From contig JACDOG010000019.1 in NCBI GenBank assembly GCA_017656305.1, positions 1 through 39,440 on the forward strand: a stretch of DNA of 39,440 nucleotides, read 5' to 3'. The notes under the pieces are model-generated. The model searched no databases. It worked only from the letters and a program-made list of their open reading frames with translations, and had not been told where the DNA came from. The stretch comes from Thermoanaerobacteraceae bacterium (lineage in GTDB: Bacteria; Bacillota; JADQBR01). The position numbers and the translations under genes are program-made. How positions within the stretch are numbered: position 1 is the first letter of the stretch; every line of letters begins with the position of its first letter. Below are positions 26,465-33,400 of this stretch, one piece after another.

Positions 26465-26498
26465 AAAAATACAAAAGACCTCGCTTTTTGCGAGGTCT
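26465..26498 (-). terminator. tRNA operon terminator
   Basis: Minus strand AGACCTCGC, AAAAA loop, GCGAGGTCT, followed by TTTGTATTTTT. It closes the three-tRNA transcript before spoIIE. Confidence 0.9.
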
Positions 26499-26500
26499 GC

Positions 26501-26576
26501 TGGTGACCCGTAGGGGATTCGAACCCCTGTTACCGGCGTGAAAGGCCGGTGTCTTAGACCACTTGACCAACGGGCC
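26501..26576 (-). tRNA. tRNA-Glu (anticodon TTC)
   Basis: 76 nt including an encoded CCA. Cloverleaf is complete: acceptor GGCCCGT pairing with ACGGGTC (one G-U), a 5-bp anticodon stem with loop CTTTCAC, and T-loop GGTTCGAATCC. It is the last of three tRNAs on one transcript; its terminator follows immediately. Confidence 0.96.
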
Positions 26577-26582
26577 GTAGTC

Positions 26583-26659
26583 TGGTAGCGGTGGTAGGAT
26601 TCGAACCTACGACGCCACGGGTATGAACCGTGTGCTCTAACCAGCTGAGCTACACCGCC
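26583..26659 (-). tRNA. tRNA-Met, elongator (anticodon CAT)
   Basis: 77 nt with encoded CCA. Acceptor GGCGGTG pairs with CACCGCT, leaving a G1-U72 wobble as in the B. subtilis elongator tRNA-Met. Anticodon stem CACGG/CCGTG lacks the three stacked G-C pairs of initiators, so it is the elongator. A tRNA-Ile2 (CAU, lysidine target of TilS) was considered, but the acceptor matches elongator Met. Confidence 0.93.
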
Positions 26660-26673
26660 ATATTCTACTATCC

Positions 26674-26749
26674 TGGTTGCGGGGGTAGGATTCGAACCTA
26701 CGACCTCCGGGTTATGAGCCCGACGAGCTGCCAGCTGCTCCACCCCGCA
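26674..26749 (-). tRNA. initiator tRNA-fMet (anticodon CAT)
   Basis: 76 nt with encoded CCA. The anticodon stem carries the three consecutive G-C pairs (GGG/CCC) diagnostic of initiators. The acceptor end is T1-A72, a weak pair, rather than the usual C1-A72 mismatch. It is the first tRNA of the operon, directly behind a strong promoter. Confidence 0.95.
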
Positions 26750-26765
26750 GTGAAATCACTTATAA

Positions 26766-26794
26766 AGTATGCAACATTTTTTCTCAGTTGTCAA
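26766..26794 (-). promoter_or_regulatory. tRNA operon promoter
   Basis: Minus strand perfect TTGACA (26789-26794), 17-bp spacer, CATACT (26766-26771), 16 bp before the fMet tRNA. Confidence 0.8.
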
Positions 26795-26818
26795 GAGGAT
26801 ATGCACTGGTATTTTTTC

Positions 26819-27259
26819 TTAATTAAGCATTAATCTAGCACCTACAGCTAATAATATTAGGCCGGCACATTTATACCAGGTAAAGCATACTTTTTCCAGC
26901 CCAAACAACCCAAAATGGTCGATTACCAAAGCTGTGGACACCTGGCCCACAATAATTGCAGTAGTGGCCAGCGCCACTCCTACCCTGGGTATACTAGCAA
27001 CAACTCCGTAAATAATCAAGACATTAATGACTCCTCCCAGGTACACGTACCACGGAGCTTGATTCAGCTTGCTCAAATCACCGTTACCCAGCTTAAACAG
27101 TACCAGCAAGACTACGACCAAGGTACCGATAATATGTACAACCAGCGTTGCTTCAATTTGACCCACTGTTTTTCCCAAAACAGAATTTAACGAACCCTGT
27201 ACTGCCATAGCTGCACCGGCAATGGCTGCGATAATCAGAGCAACAACTGTCGCTGTCAT
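26819..27259 (-). CDS. DMT-superfamily permease, DUF606/YdcZ type
   Basis: 146 residues with five hydrophobic segments and little else. It resembles the small YdcZ/DUF606 group of the drug/metabolite transporter superfamily, with QGSLNSVLGK after the first helix and the GVALATTAIIVGQV segment. Substrate unknown; proteins of this size work as dimers. ATG start with AAGGGGA upstream. A TATAAT without a good -35 sits near 27299-27306. A possible leader or small RNA ending in a strong terminator (27355-27387) precedes it. Confidence 0.75.
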   Translation of the reverse strand: MTATVVALIIAAIAGAAMAVQGSLNSVLGKTVGQIEATLVVHIIGTLVVVLLVLFKLGNGDLSKLNQAPWYVYLGGVINVLIIYGVVASIPRVGVALATTAIIVGQVSTALVIDHFGLFGLEKVCFTWYKCAGLILLAVGARLMLN

Positions 27260-27354
27260 GAATGTGATTTCCCCTTTTAAGTCTTTTTTGACGCTCTAAA
27301 TATTATACCCGAAAAAAAAAATCCTACTCTGTCCCCCGTTTTTGCACTTTTTAC

Positions 27355-27387
27355 AAAAAAAAAACCGGCACCTGCAACAATGCCGGC
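27355..27387 (-). terminator. orphan intrinsic terminator upstream of the DUF606 gene
   Basis: Minus strand CCGGCA, 10-nt loop, TGCCGG, followed by ten T. No coding gene ends before it: the preceding transcript already has its own terminator at 27499-27525. It therefore ends either a leader RNA or a small RNA. Confidence 0.82.
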
Positions 27388-27444
27388 TTAATGCTTGTGC
27401 TTCCTGTCACGCCACCCACAGCCGGATGGCTTATCTTTAGTATA
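27388..27444 (-). ncRNA. candidate leader or small RNA upstream of the DUF606 gene
   Basis: Between a TATACT -10-like box (27439-27444) and the orphan terminator lies a hairpin with stem GCCATCC/GGGTGGC (27411-27430). I could not match it to a riboswitch class. The -35 region is poor, so the transcript start is uncertain. Confidence 0.35.
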
Positions 27445-27498
27445 CCCCTTAACTATGGCGGAACTATGAATAAAATGTAAAATAATTTTTAACAATCC

Positions 27499-27525
27499 AA
27501 AAAAAGACCGGTACGTTCACCGGTC
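27499..27525 (-). terminator. two-component system terminator
   Basis: Minus strand GACCGGT, 6-nt loop, ACCGGTC, followed by seven T, 10 bp past the kinase stop codon. Confidence 0.9.
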
Positions 27526-27535
27526 AACATCACCT

Positions 27536-28957
27536 TTATTCTTCCGCTTTGGCCAGAGTAAAGGTAAACTCCGTTCCCCGGCCTTCGGTACTGGTAACTT
27601 CAATGGTTTCTCCCATGACCTCTATTAATTTCTTTACAATGGCCAAGCCCAATCCCGTTCCTCCCTTGGAACGCGTACGTGCTTTATCCACTTTGGAAAA
27701 ACGCTCCCAGATTTTTTGCAACTGCTCTTCGGGAATACCTACCCCCTGGTCCATTACCCTGACCACCGCTTTGCTGCCGGCATCCTGGCTTTCCAAGATT
27801 ATACTTTTACCTGGCGGCGTAAATTTAATAGCATTATCTACTAGATTTACAAGTATCTGTTCCAGCCTGTCCGGATCCGTATTGACAATACACCGTTCCA
27901 CCTCGGCATCCAGCCTGATAGTTAGCCCTTTTTCTTCTATACGAGGCATGAATTTTACAATAATGTTGCGCAAAAAGGCGTTCAACTCCACTTTTTGATA
28001 GTTCAACTCGATTTTGCCCGACTCTATCCAGGCCAGGTTCAGGAGGTCGTTGATCAGCCGGTTAAGCCGGTTGGTCTCCTCACTGACGATTTTTAAGTAA
28101 CGCTTCTGGTCATCACCACTAATGATCCCGTCCAGTATACCCTGGATAAAACCTTTGATGGAAGTCAAAGGTGACCGCAGTTCATGAGACACATTGGCAA
28201 TAAACTCCCGCCGCATATTTTCCAGCTGTCCCAGTTCCTGCGCCATAAAGTTGAAGCTCAGGGCCAGCTGGCCGATTTCGTCTTTTTCCCTGACATTGAC
28301 CTTTTTATCAAATTTGCCGCTGGCCATTTCAATGGCAACCTTGCTCATCTGCTGCAACGGCTTGGATATTCGCTGTGACATGTAGTAGGCAATGATAATA
28401 GCAAAAATACATGTGATAAAAGCTGCAATAAAGATCAAGCGGTATACCTGGCGCAGCGTACCATGTATGCCGTAAATGGGGGAGTGTAAAAAGATGGCGC
28501 CGGCCACTTTGTTATCCAAAAACAATGGTACGCCCACTGATATAACCGCCACTTCAAAGCGATTACCAAAAAAACCCGTCCGCGTCACCACATCGGCCGC
28601 CAATACCTGTTTCATGTCCTCTGGTTCCAAATGGCTGACAAACCATTTTTCATCCCCAGGCCGCGAATCCAAATATACCAAACCTGTAGGGTCCACCAAC
28701 CATATTTCGGCATTTAACGAGCGGTCAATACCGCGGATCATAAATCCCACTTCTTCCCTGCTCATCTGTCCCTGGCGGTATTTCAGCATGATATTGTTAA
28801 TTCTCCGCCCGGCTTTAACCAGCTCGTTTTTCCGCTCGGTCAGGTAAAAATTTTGAAATAGCTGGGAAAACAACAGGCTCAAAACTATCAAACTGATGAC
28901 GATAACCACTATATACGTAGTCATCAACCGGCTGAAAATACTGCGGAAGACCTGCAT
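27536..28957 (-). CDS. membrane sensor histidine kinase (HAMP, HisKA, HATPase)
   Basis: 473 residues: membrane segment at about 14-36, an extracytoplasmic sensor of about 130 residues (SIG-like/PAS-like, with VGVPLFLDNKVAGAIFLHSP near its end), second membrane segment about 173-192, HAMP, dimerisation domain with phospho-acceptor His258 in NVSHELRSPL, and ATPase motifs NLVDNAIKFTP, DQGVGIP and GGTGLGLAI. Overall like PhoR/ResE/WalK kinases; signal unknown. Its ATG overlaps the regulator stop (TAATG), so the pair is cotranslated. Confidence 0.93.
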   Translation of the reverse strand: MQVFRSIFSRLMTTYIVVIVISLIVLSLLFSQLFQNFYLTERKNELVKAGRRINNIMLKYRQGQMSREEVGFMIRGIDRSLNAEIWLVDPTGLVYLDSRPGDEKWFVSHLEPEDMKQVLAADVVTRTGFFGNRFEVAVISVGVPLFLDNKVAGAIFLHSPIYGIHGTLRQVYRLIFIAAFITCIFAIIIAYYMSQRISKPLQQMSKVAIEMASGKFDKKVNVREKDEIGQLALSFNFMAQELGQLENMRREFIANVSHELRSPLTSIKGFIQGILDGIISGDDQKRYLKIVSEETNRLNRLINDLLNLAWIESGKIELNYQKVELNAFLRNIIVKFMPRIEEKGLTIRLDAEVERCIVNTDPDRLEQILVNLVDNAIKFTPPGKSIILESQDAGSKAVVRVMDQGVGIPEEQLQKIWERFSKVDKARTRSKGGTGLGLAIVKKLIEVMGETIEVTSTEGRGTEFTFTLAKAEE

Positions 28958-29646
28958 TATTTCACCTCAAACTTGTAACCCACACCCCAAACTGTCTTGA
29001 TATGCCAGTCCTGCTCGGCGTGCCGTAATTTGCTGCGCAACCTCTTTACATGTACGTCTATGGTTCGTGTATCACCCAGGTAATCATAACCCCAGACCTG
29101 TTCGATTAACTGTTCTCGCGAAAAAACCTGGTTGGCATTACTGGCCAAAAAATACAGCAGTTCAATTTCTTTAGGCGCCAGTTCCAGCGTCTCGTCACCC
29201 ACTTTGACCACATATTCCTCCATGTCAATAACCAGGTTGGATATGGCAATCTGCCTTTTGGGTGCAACCTGCGGTTGCGCCCTTCGCAATACCGCTTTTA
29301 CGCGAGCCACAATTTCCTTGGGTTCAAAGGGTTTGACCACATAGTCGTCAGCTCCCAGTTCAAACCCCGTCAATTTATCAAAGCTTTCACCCTTTGCCGT
29401 AAGCATAACAATGGGCACACCGCTGTTTTTCCGGATTTCCCGACAAACCTCCCAGCCATCCAGTCCCGGCATCATAACATCCAAAATGATAAGGTCTGCC
29501 CCTTTATCTTGAAAAGTGCTCAGCGCCTGGTTGCCATCGACTGCCAGACTTGTTTCATAACCTTCTTTTTCTAGATAAAGCCGTAGCAGCTCCCGAATAT
29601 GCTCATCATCATCAACAATCATAACCCTTTCTTTTTCAGCCAACAT
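28957..29646 (-). CDS. OmpR/PhoB-family response regulator
   Basis: 229 residues: receiver domain with acidic pocket VDDDE (11-15), phospho-acceptor Asp56 in LILDVMMPG, the switch Thr in VMLTAKGE and Lys in VVKPF; C-terminal winged helix with TRTIDVHVKRLRSKL and WGVGYKFE. Partner of the kinase that follows it. Most similar in layout to ResD/PhoP/PhoB. ATG start with GGAGGGG upstream. Divergent from the L,D-transpeptidase gene, with which it shares an 95-bp promoter region; whether it controls that gene is not shown by any visible repeat. Confidence 0.94.
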   Translation of the reverse strand: MLAEKERVMIVDDDEHIRELLRLYLEKEGYETSLAVDGNQALSTFQDKGADLIILDVMMPGLDGWEVCREIRKNSGVPIVMLTAKGESFDKLTGFELGADDYVVKPFEPKEIVARVKAVLRRAQPQVAPKRQIAISNLVIDMEEYVVKVGDETLELAPKEIELLYFLASNANQVFSREQLIEQVWGYDYLGDTRTIDVHVKRLRSKLRHAEQDWHIKTVWGVGYKFEVK

Positions 29647-29678
29647 GCCGGCACCCCTCCAATGGTATATTTTTGTTA

Positions 29679-29707
29679 GTATAACATTCTAAACGTAGGA
29701 CAAAGTA
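29679..29707 (+). promoter_or_regulatory. sigma-F-like promoter of the L,D-transpeptidase gene
   Basis: -35 GTATA (29679-29683) and -10 GGACAAAGTA (29698-29707) with a 14-bp spacer. Both boxes fit the forespore sigma-F consensus (GYWTA, about 15 bp, GGnnAnAnTR). No comparable sigma-A pair is visible on this strand here. Confidence 0.5.
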
Positions 29708-29741
29708 TTAAGCGAAAACCTTAGGTTTGGGAGGACATGTA

Positions 29742-30701
29742 ATGCATCGAGTAAAGGATATATTAGCAATTTTTGGTATACTTTCCTTTTTATTGTACTC
29801 AATCCAAAGTGTTGAAGCAAGCCCCATTATTTTCAATCATTTTTCACCTGGAGGGTGCACCGATGTTAACCGCACATTATCCTTAACTACTCCTTATATG
29901 TCCGGCCCGGACGTTCTCGAGCTGCAAAAGCGCCTGCTGGAACTGGGTTATTCCGTACCCACCAACGGGATTTACAGCGAGGAGACCGCCGCTGTGGTGA
30001 AAAAGTTTCAGCAGGATAACGGCCTGGAGCCCACTGCGGCAGTGGACCCCTGCACCTGGGAAGCACTGGGAAAGGGCATCACTATTTCACCGTCCACCAC
30101 AAAAGCTAACAAGAGAGAAAAACCTGAATCCCCGATTCAGATAGTGGTGGAGGTAAATAAGCAAAGATTAACAGTTTTTTCTGGCAACCAAGTGTTTCAA
30201 ACTTTCCCGGTAGCCGTAGGCAAACATAAAACTCCAACCCCCCACGGTGAGTTTAAAGTAATCAGCAAAGGTGCGTGGGGTGGAGGCTTCGGCACCCGCT
30301 GGTTGGGACTAAATGTACCCTGGGGCACCTACGGCATACACGGCACAAACAAACCCTGGTCCATCGGGCGGTATGCCTCCCACGGATGCATCCGCATGTT
30401 TAATAAAGACGTGGAAACACTCTTTCCCTGGGTACCCGTCGGCACTCCGGTCAAATTAATTAATAAAGACAGGCGACCTCCCAAAAACATATCAAACACG
30501 CTGAAAATCAAATCCTCCGGGCAGGTAGTTGTCTTCGTTCAGGAAGCCCTTAAAGCCAGAGGATTTTTAATGGGAATGGCAGATGGCATATACGGAAGAG
30601 CAACGGCAAATGCCGTGAGTTACTTTCAGGCATTTAATAACCTGCCCATTACGGGCAAAGTGGACTCCAAAACTTATCAAATACTAATGGCAAAGGAGTA
30701 G
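29742..30701 (+). CDS. L,D-transpeptidase (YkuD) with two flanking peptidoglycan-binding domains
   Basis: Exported enzyme forming or exchanging 3-3 peptide cross-links or anchoring to peptidoglycan. 319 residues: signal-like hydrophobic N-terminus (about 6-26, possible cleavage after VEA), a PG_binding_1 domain (about 53-110), the YkuD catalytic domain (about 132-242) with H200 and SHGCIRM containing Cys216, then a second PG_binding_1 domain (about 255-317). Start ATG 29742 has GGGAGG 7 nt upstream; a TTG frame five codons earlier overlaps that signal. It is one of only two plus-strand genes here, and is coupled to the downstream His-tailed gene. A sigma-F-like promoter suggests a forespore or spore-wall role. 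Confidence 0.92.
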   Translation: MHRVKDILAIFGILSFLLYSIQSVEASPIIFNHFSPGGCTDVNRTLSLTTPYMSGPDVLELQKRLLELGYSVPTNGIYSEETAAVVKKFQQDNGLEPTAAVDPCTWEALGKGITISPSTTKANKREKPESPIQIVVEVNKQRLTVFSGNQVFQTFPVAVGKHKTPTPHGEFKVISKGAWGGGFGTRWLGLNVPWGTYGIHGTNKPWSIGRYASHGCIRMFNKDVETLFPWVPVGTPVKLINKDRRPPKNISNTLKIKSSGQVVVFVQEALKARGFLMGMADGIYGRATANAVSYFQAFNNLPITGKVDSKTYQILMAKE

Positions 30702-30707
30702 TTCCCA

Positions 30708-31127
30708 ATGGCTCTAACACCAGAAGATTTGCTCCGAAAATTGAAAGAGGAAAACAGTTTTGCCGAGTATTATCGCTATCTTAACGACAGGTACGGGATA
30801 AACCAGCAGGGAACGCATTTTAACCTGCTGGTCAACGATGTAGAGGAGGCATGTGACATCACGGGGTTTAACGAACAGTTCGCACTGGAGGCATTAAAAA
30901 AGGACTTGACCTACAAGTCCCTGGAAAAAATCAACTGGATTGCCGAAGCAGAATCCCAATTCACAAACCAGCCTTTTTTAGCGGCTCTCGACCGCTACTA
31001 CCGGTTTAATGCCGACGCTTACAACAGCAAGGAAGAATTGCAAAATGTAGTAAGAAACTTTGAACAAACGCATCACGGTCATGCACACTTCCAGTACGCG
31101 CCGGAACACGAGCACAAGGATGATTAG
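30708..31127 (+). CDS. unknown protein with histidine-rich C-terminus
   Basis: 139 residues, predicted helical and soluble, with many Asn, Glu and Tyr. The C-terminal 20 residues hold seven histidines (HHGHAHF and EHEH), a likely metal-binding tail. No signal peptide, so it should be cytoplasmic, unlike its exported neighbour. Real gene: AAAGGAG overlaps the stop of the transpeptidase gene and sits 9 nt before the ATG, so the two are cotranslated. Its TAG stop overlaps the TAA stop of the convergent ppx gene. I do not recognise the family. Confidence 0.72.
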   Translation: MALTPEDLLRKLKEENSFAEYYRYLNDRYGINQQGTHFNLLVNDVEEACDITGFNEQFALEALKKDLTYKSLEKINWIAEAESQFTNQPFLAALDRYYRFNADAYNSKEELQNVVRNFEQTHHGHAHFQYAPEHEHKDD

Positions 31128-32011
31128 GAAGTCATTTCCTGTATCAACCCGTACAGTAGATCCGCTTCACTGACAATTATGTTGGAGGCCTGCAAAAAAT
31201 CAAGTATTACCCACAATATTCTTATGCCCGCCACAATTACGTCTGCCCGTTCCGGCTGCAGCCCCACCACCTGCTTTCTCTGTTCTAAAGACAGGCTTGC
31301 CAGCTTGCGATACAACCTATCCACAGACCGATAGTCAAGTCTTGTACCGTGAATGATATCAGGTGCATAATCTGCTAGTTGTTTTTTTATGGCCGCCAGG
31401 CTGGTTATAGTTCCGCCTACGCCTATCAACTGCCTATGAGGCAGCTCTACTGCCACTTGTTCCAGAGCGGGAGCAAGTACACCCTTAATTTCTTCCTCAC
31501 TGCTTGCATTTTCCGTACAGCGCACCGCACCCACCTGCCGGCTTGTTGCCTTGATCTCTCCCCGGCTCACATAGGTCAGTTCCGTACTGCCACCACCGAT
31601 ATCCACTACCAGGGCCTGATTTTCATCAATGTCACCTCCCAGCCCCGCCACTGCTCCCTGAAATGATAGCACCGCTTCTCTGGTGCCGCTGATAATTTTA
31701 ATGGGCAGGCCAAGTTTTTCCTGTATGTAATGGATAAATGCTTTTCCGTCAGCAGCATCTCTCAGTGCTGCAGTGGCAACCCCGGAAACTGCTGTCACAG
31801 AATGTTCCTTGAGTAATACACGGCATTCCCTGAGAGCAGCCAGAGTACGTTCCTTGGCTGCAGCTGACAAAAGACCGCCCTGTCGCAATCCTTCACCCAC
31901 CCGGGTTATTTTCAGGTATCTTTTAACCGGAATAATACTACCGTCCTCCAGCCTGGCTACCAGCATTCGCACCGAATTGGTCCCCAAGTCTATACTGGCA
32001 TAAACTGACAT
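31124..32011 (-). CDS. exopolyphosphatase / pppGpp phosphohydrolase family (Ppx/GppA)
   Basis: Hydrolyses terminal phosphate of polyphosphate or pppGpp. 295 residues of the actin-like ATPase fold: SIDLGTNSVRMLVA at the N-terminus, VSGVATAALRDA, VVDIGGGSTEL (second phosphate loop) and GVGGTITSLAA. This short form lacks the C-terminal HD-like domain of E. coli Ppx. ATG at 32011 follows GGAGGGG by 5 nt; the longer frame begins in the upstream terminator and is not coding. In clostridia this gene commonly neighbours yabR/divIC. Which of the two activities it has cannot be told from sequence. Confidence 0.9.
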   Translation of the reverse strand: MSVYASIDLGTNSVRMLVARLEDGSIIPVKRYLKITRVGEGLRQGGLLSAAAKERTLAALRECRVLLKEHSVTAVSGVATAALRDAADGKAFIHYIQEKLGLPIKIISGTREAVLSFQGAVAGLGGDIDENQALVVDIGGGSTELTYVSRGEIKATSRQVGAVRCTENASSEEEIKGVLAPALEQVAVELPHRQLIGVGGTITSLAAIKKQLADYAPDIIHGTRLDYRSVDRLYRKLASLSLEQRKQVVGLQPERADVIVAGIRILWVILDFLQASNIIVSEADLLYGLIQEMTS

Positions 32012-32051
32012 CATCACCCCTCCAATTATTAGCTTGCACAAAATAAAGTAG

Positions 32052-32076
32052 AAAAAAAAAAGCACCTTATGGTGCT
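32052..32076 (-). terminator. terminator of the S1-domain gene, with the stop codon in its loop
   Basis: Minus strand AGCACC, loop ATAA, GGTGCT, followed by ten T. The loop holds the TAA stop codon of the S1 gene. Confidence 0.9.
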
Positions 32077-32471
32077 CTGTAATTTCCTCTGCCGCGACCG
32101 CCGCGCCTAGTATCGTTATGACGCCTTAAGTCCTGCTGTCTTTCATCACTTTCCTTTAAAAACTTCGCCAATTTATCTTCAAAAGACATGTTACTCTGCT
32201 TTTGCTTTCTGCTACCCGTCTTGTAAGGCCTGTAGTTAGGATCCGCCTGTTTGATAGACAACCCAATTTTACCGTTTTCGTCAATGTTAATTACTTTTAC
32301 CTTAACCCTATCACTTTCCTTTACATAATCTTTTACATCCTTGACGTACGCATCCGCAACCTCAGAAATGTGTACCAGGCCTGTCTTGCCTCCGGGGAGT
32401 TCCACAAATGCACCAAACTTGGTAATGCCGGTAACTACCCCTTCAAGTATGTTGCCAACAGCAATTGCCAT
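32067..32471 (-). CDS. S1-domain RNA-binding protein, YabR-like
   Basis: 134 residues: one S1 OB-fold domain (about 4-72, with GVVTGITKFGAFVELPGGKTGLVHISEVA) followed by a basic, Arg/Gly-rich tail ending RRGGRGRGNYRAP, which should add RNA affinity. The ortholog YabR occupies the same place next to divIC in B. subtilis. Start ATG fixed by the conserved MAIAVG beginning; the AGGAGG signal is about 15 nt upstream, longer than usual. A perfect-consensus promoter (32513-32541) drives it, so strong vegetative expression is expected. Confidence 0.93.
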   Translation of the reverse strand: MAIAVGNILEGVVTGITKFGAFVELPGGKTGLVHISEVADAYVKDVKDYVKESDRVKVKVINIDENGKIGLSIKQADPNYRPYKTGSRKQKQSNMSFEDKLAKFLKESDERQQDLRRHNDTRRGGRGRGNYRAP

Positions 32472-32512
32472 GACTGAAAATTTGATCCTCCTAACATTCT
32501 AACACTATTAAT

Positions 32513-32541
32513 ATTATAGCCTAGTACAATCTTACTGTCAA
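32513..32541 (-). promoter_or_regulatory. perfect-consensus sigma-A promoter of the S1-domain gene
   Basis: Minus strand TTGACA (32536-32541), exactly 17 bp, TATAAT (32513-32518), starting 5 bp past the divIC stop codon. Both hexamers match consensus at every position. Confidence 0.9.
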
Positions 32542-32546
32542 TAAAC

Positions 32547-32942
32547 CTAGTCACGAATGTCCCTATTGCTGTCCGTTTCCCGAAGGGGTTTTACGTCTCC
32601 CGGCAGTGCCGGTACCAGCACCTTTTCACCAGGTTTGACTAGCCCCAGTTCTTCCCGAGCAAGCTTTTCTATATAACTATCGGTCTGCACCAGCCGCAGT
32701 TTTTCCTGCAGGGCCCGGTTTTCCTGCTGCAAGATTTTCAGTTCCTGTACTAAAGCCGCCTTCTTGGTGTTTAACTGGTAGATTTTATAATAAACCTGCC
32801 CAAAAGAAAACAGCACATAGCCCAATATAAATATCAGCAGCAGCGACCCGGGCTTCCAGCGAAACCGCCAGCGCCGCTTGATTTTTGGCTTAGGCTGCGG
32901 GAGCTGGTACGTTTCGTAAACACAATATTTGTACGCTTTCAT
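32547..32942 (-). CDS. divIC: septum formation initiator DivIC/FtsB family
   Basis: Bitopic divisome protein. 131 residues: basic cytoplasmic tail (KPKIKRRWRFRWK), one membrane segment (about 32-50), then an extracellular leucine-zipper-like coiled coil (about 55-92, LVQELKILQQENRALQEKL) and the conserved YIEKLAREELGLVKPGEKV region. Synteny with B. subtilis divIC supports DivIC over FtsL. ATG start with AGGAGG 11 nt upstream, inside the end of the preceding HTH gene, 3 bp away, so both are coupled. Confidence 0.92.
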   Translation of the reverse strand: MKAYKYCVYETYQLPQPKPKIKRRWRFRWKPGSLLLIFILGYVLFSFGQVYYKIYQLNTKKAALVQELKILQQENRALQEKLRLVQTDSYIEKLAREELGLVKPGEKVLVPALPGDVKPLRETDSNRDIRD

Positions 32943-32945
32943 AAA

Positions 32946-33170
32946 CTATTCTTCCTCCTCCCGCCCAAAGATGCCCAAGGTATCCCCGGGCAGTACAATT
33001 ACCACCTCGTACCCTTTGGAACGAGCACGGTGCAAAAGAGTGGCCACCGAGCTAGTAGACAACCCCAGTTTCCTGGCAATCTCTTCAGAGGAATGGCCCA
33101 TTTCTTTTAACGCCACTACCTGTCTTTCCCGAAAGCTTAACTTTTCCACACCACGCAGTTCTATTTTCAT
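32946..33170 (-). CDS. small HTH protein (sigma-70 region 4 / LuxR-type)
   Basis: 74 residues, essentially one helix-turn-helix: LSFRERQVVALKEMGHSSEEIARKLGLSTSSVATLLHRARSK (written here only in part: SFRERQVVALKE, then SSEEIARKLGLSTSSV) reads as sigma-70 region 4 or LuxR-type. No receiver or other sensor domain. The C-terminus ends in an acidic EEEE. ATG 33170 with GGGGATAACT upstream; the longer frame from 33227 is made of DnaA-box repeats and is not coding. It precedes divIC by 3 bp. In related spore formers a similar small gene sits between yabQ and divIC. Confidence 0.8.
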   Translation of the reverse strand: MKIELRGVEKLSFRERQVVALKEMGHSSEEIARKLGLSTSSVATLLHRARSKGYEVVIVLPGDTLGIFGREEEE

Positions 33171-33172
33171 AG

Positions 33173-33246
33173 TTATCCCCAGATTTGTCCACAAATTATC
33201 TACAAATTGTGGATAGTATGCTGACATTCCTTAATTTCTATCCACA
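33173..33246. promoter_or_regulatory. cluster of five DnaA-box-like 9-mers
   Basis: TTATCCCCA (33173), TTGTCCACA (33185), TTATCTACA (33196), TGTGGATAG (33208, reverse) and CTATCCACA (33238): each matches TTATCCACA at eight of nine positions. The first four start 11-12 bp apart, one helical turn. They cover the region directly before the small HTH gene and its ribosome binding site. Confidence 0.78.
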
Positions 33247-33293
33247 ATCGGAAATGTCCTGCCTTATAAGCAAATTAAATTAACACAAAATGT

Positions 33294-33322
33294 AAAAAAA
33301 TAATCCTCTTGGCAAAAGAGGA
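33294..33322 (-). terminator. yabP-yabQ terminator
   Basis: Minus strand TCCTCTT, 5-nt loop, AAGAGGA, followed by TTATTTTTTT, about 80 bp past the yabQ stop. It separates the sporulation unit from the HTH-divIC unit. Confidence 0.88.
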
Positions 33323-33400
33323 CTACAATTTTGCTACAAACCTTATAATATTATTTGTGGGAAACTGCCATTGCTCTTTCATTTTCAGGAATGGATAAAG

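Noticed and set aside
26583-26659. tRNA-Ile2 (CAU) as identity of the middle tRNA, given the presence of tilS
   Set aside because: The acceptor GGCGGTG with G1-U72 and the anticodon arm match the elongator tRNA-Met of B. subtilis.
33171-33227. 57-bp extension of the small HTH gene to an ATG at 33227
   Set aside because: That stretch is made of DnaA-box repeats and has no ribosome binding site, while ATG 33170 has GGGGAT at proper spacing.
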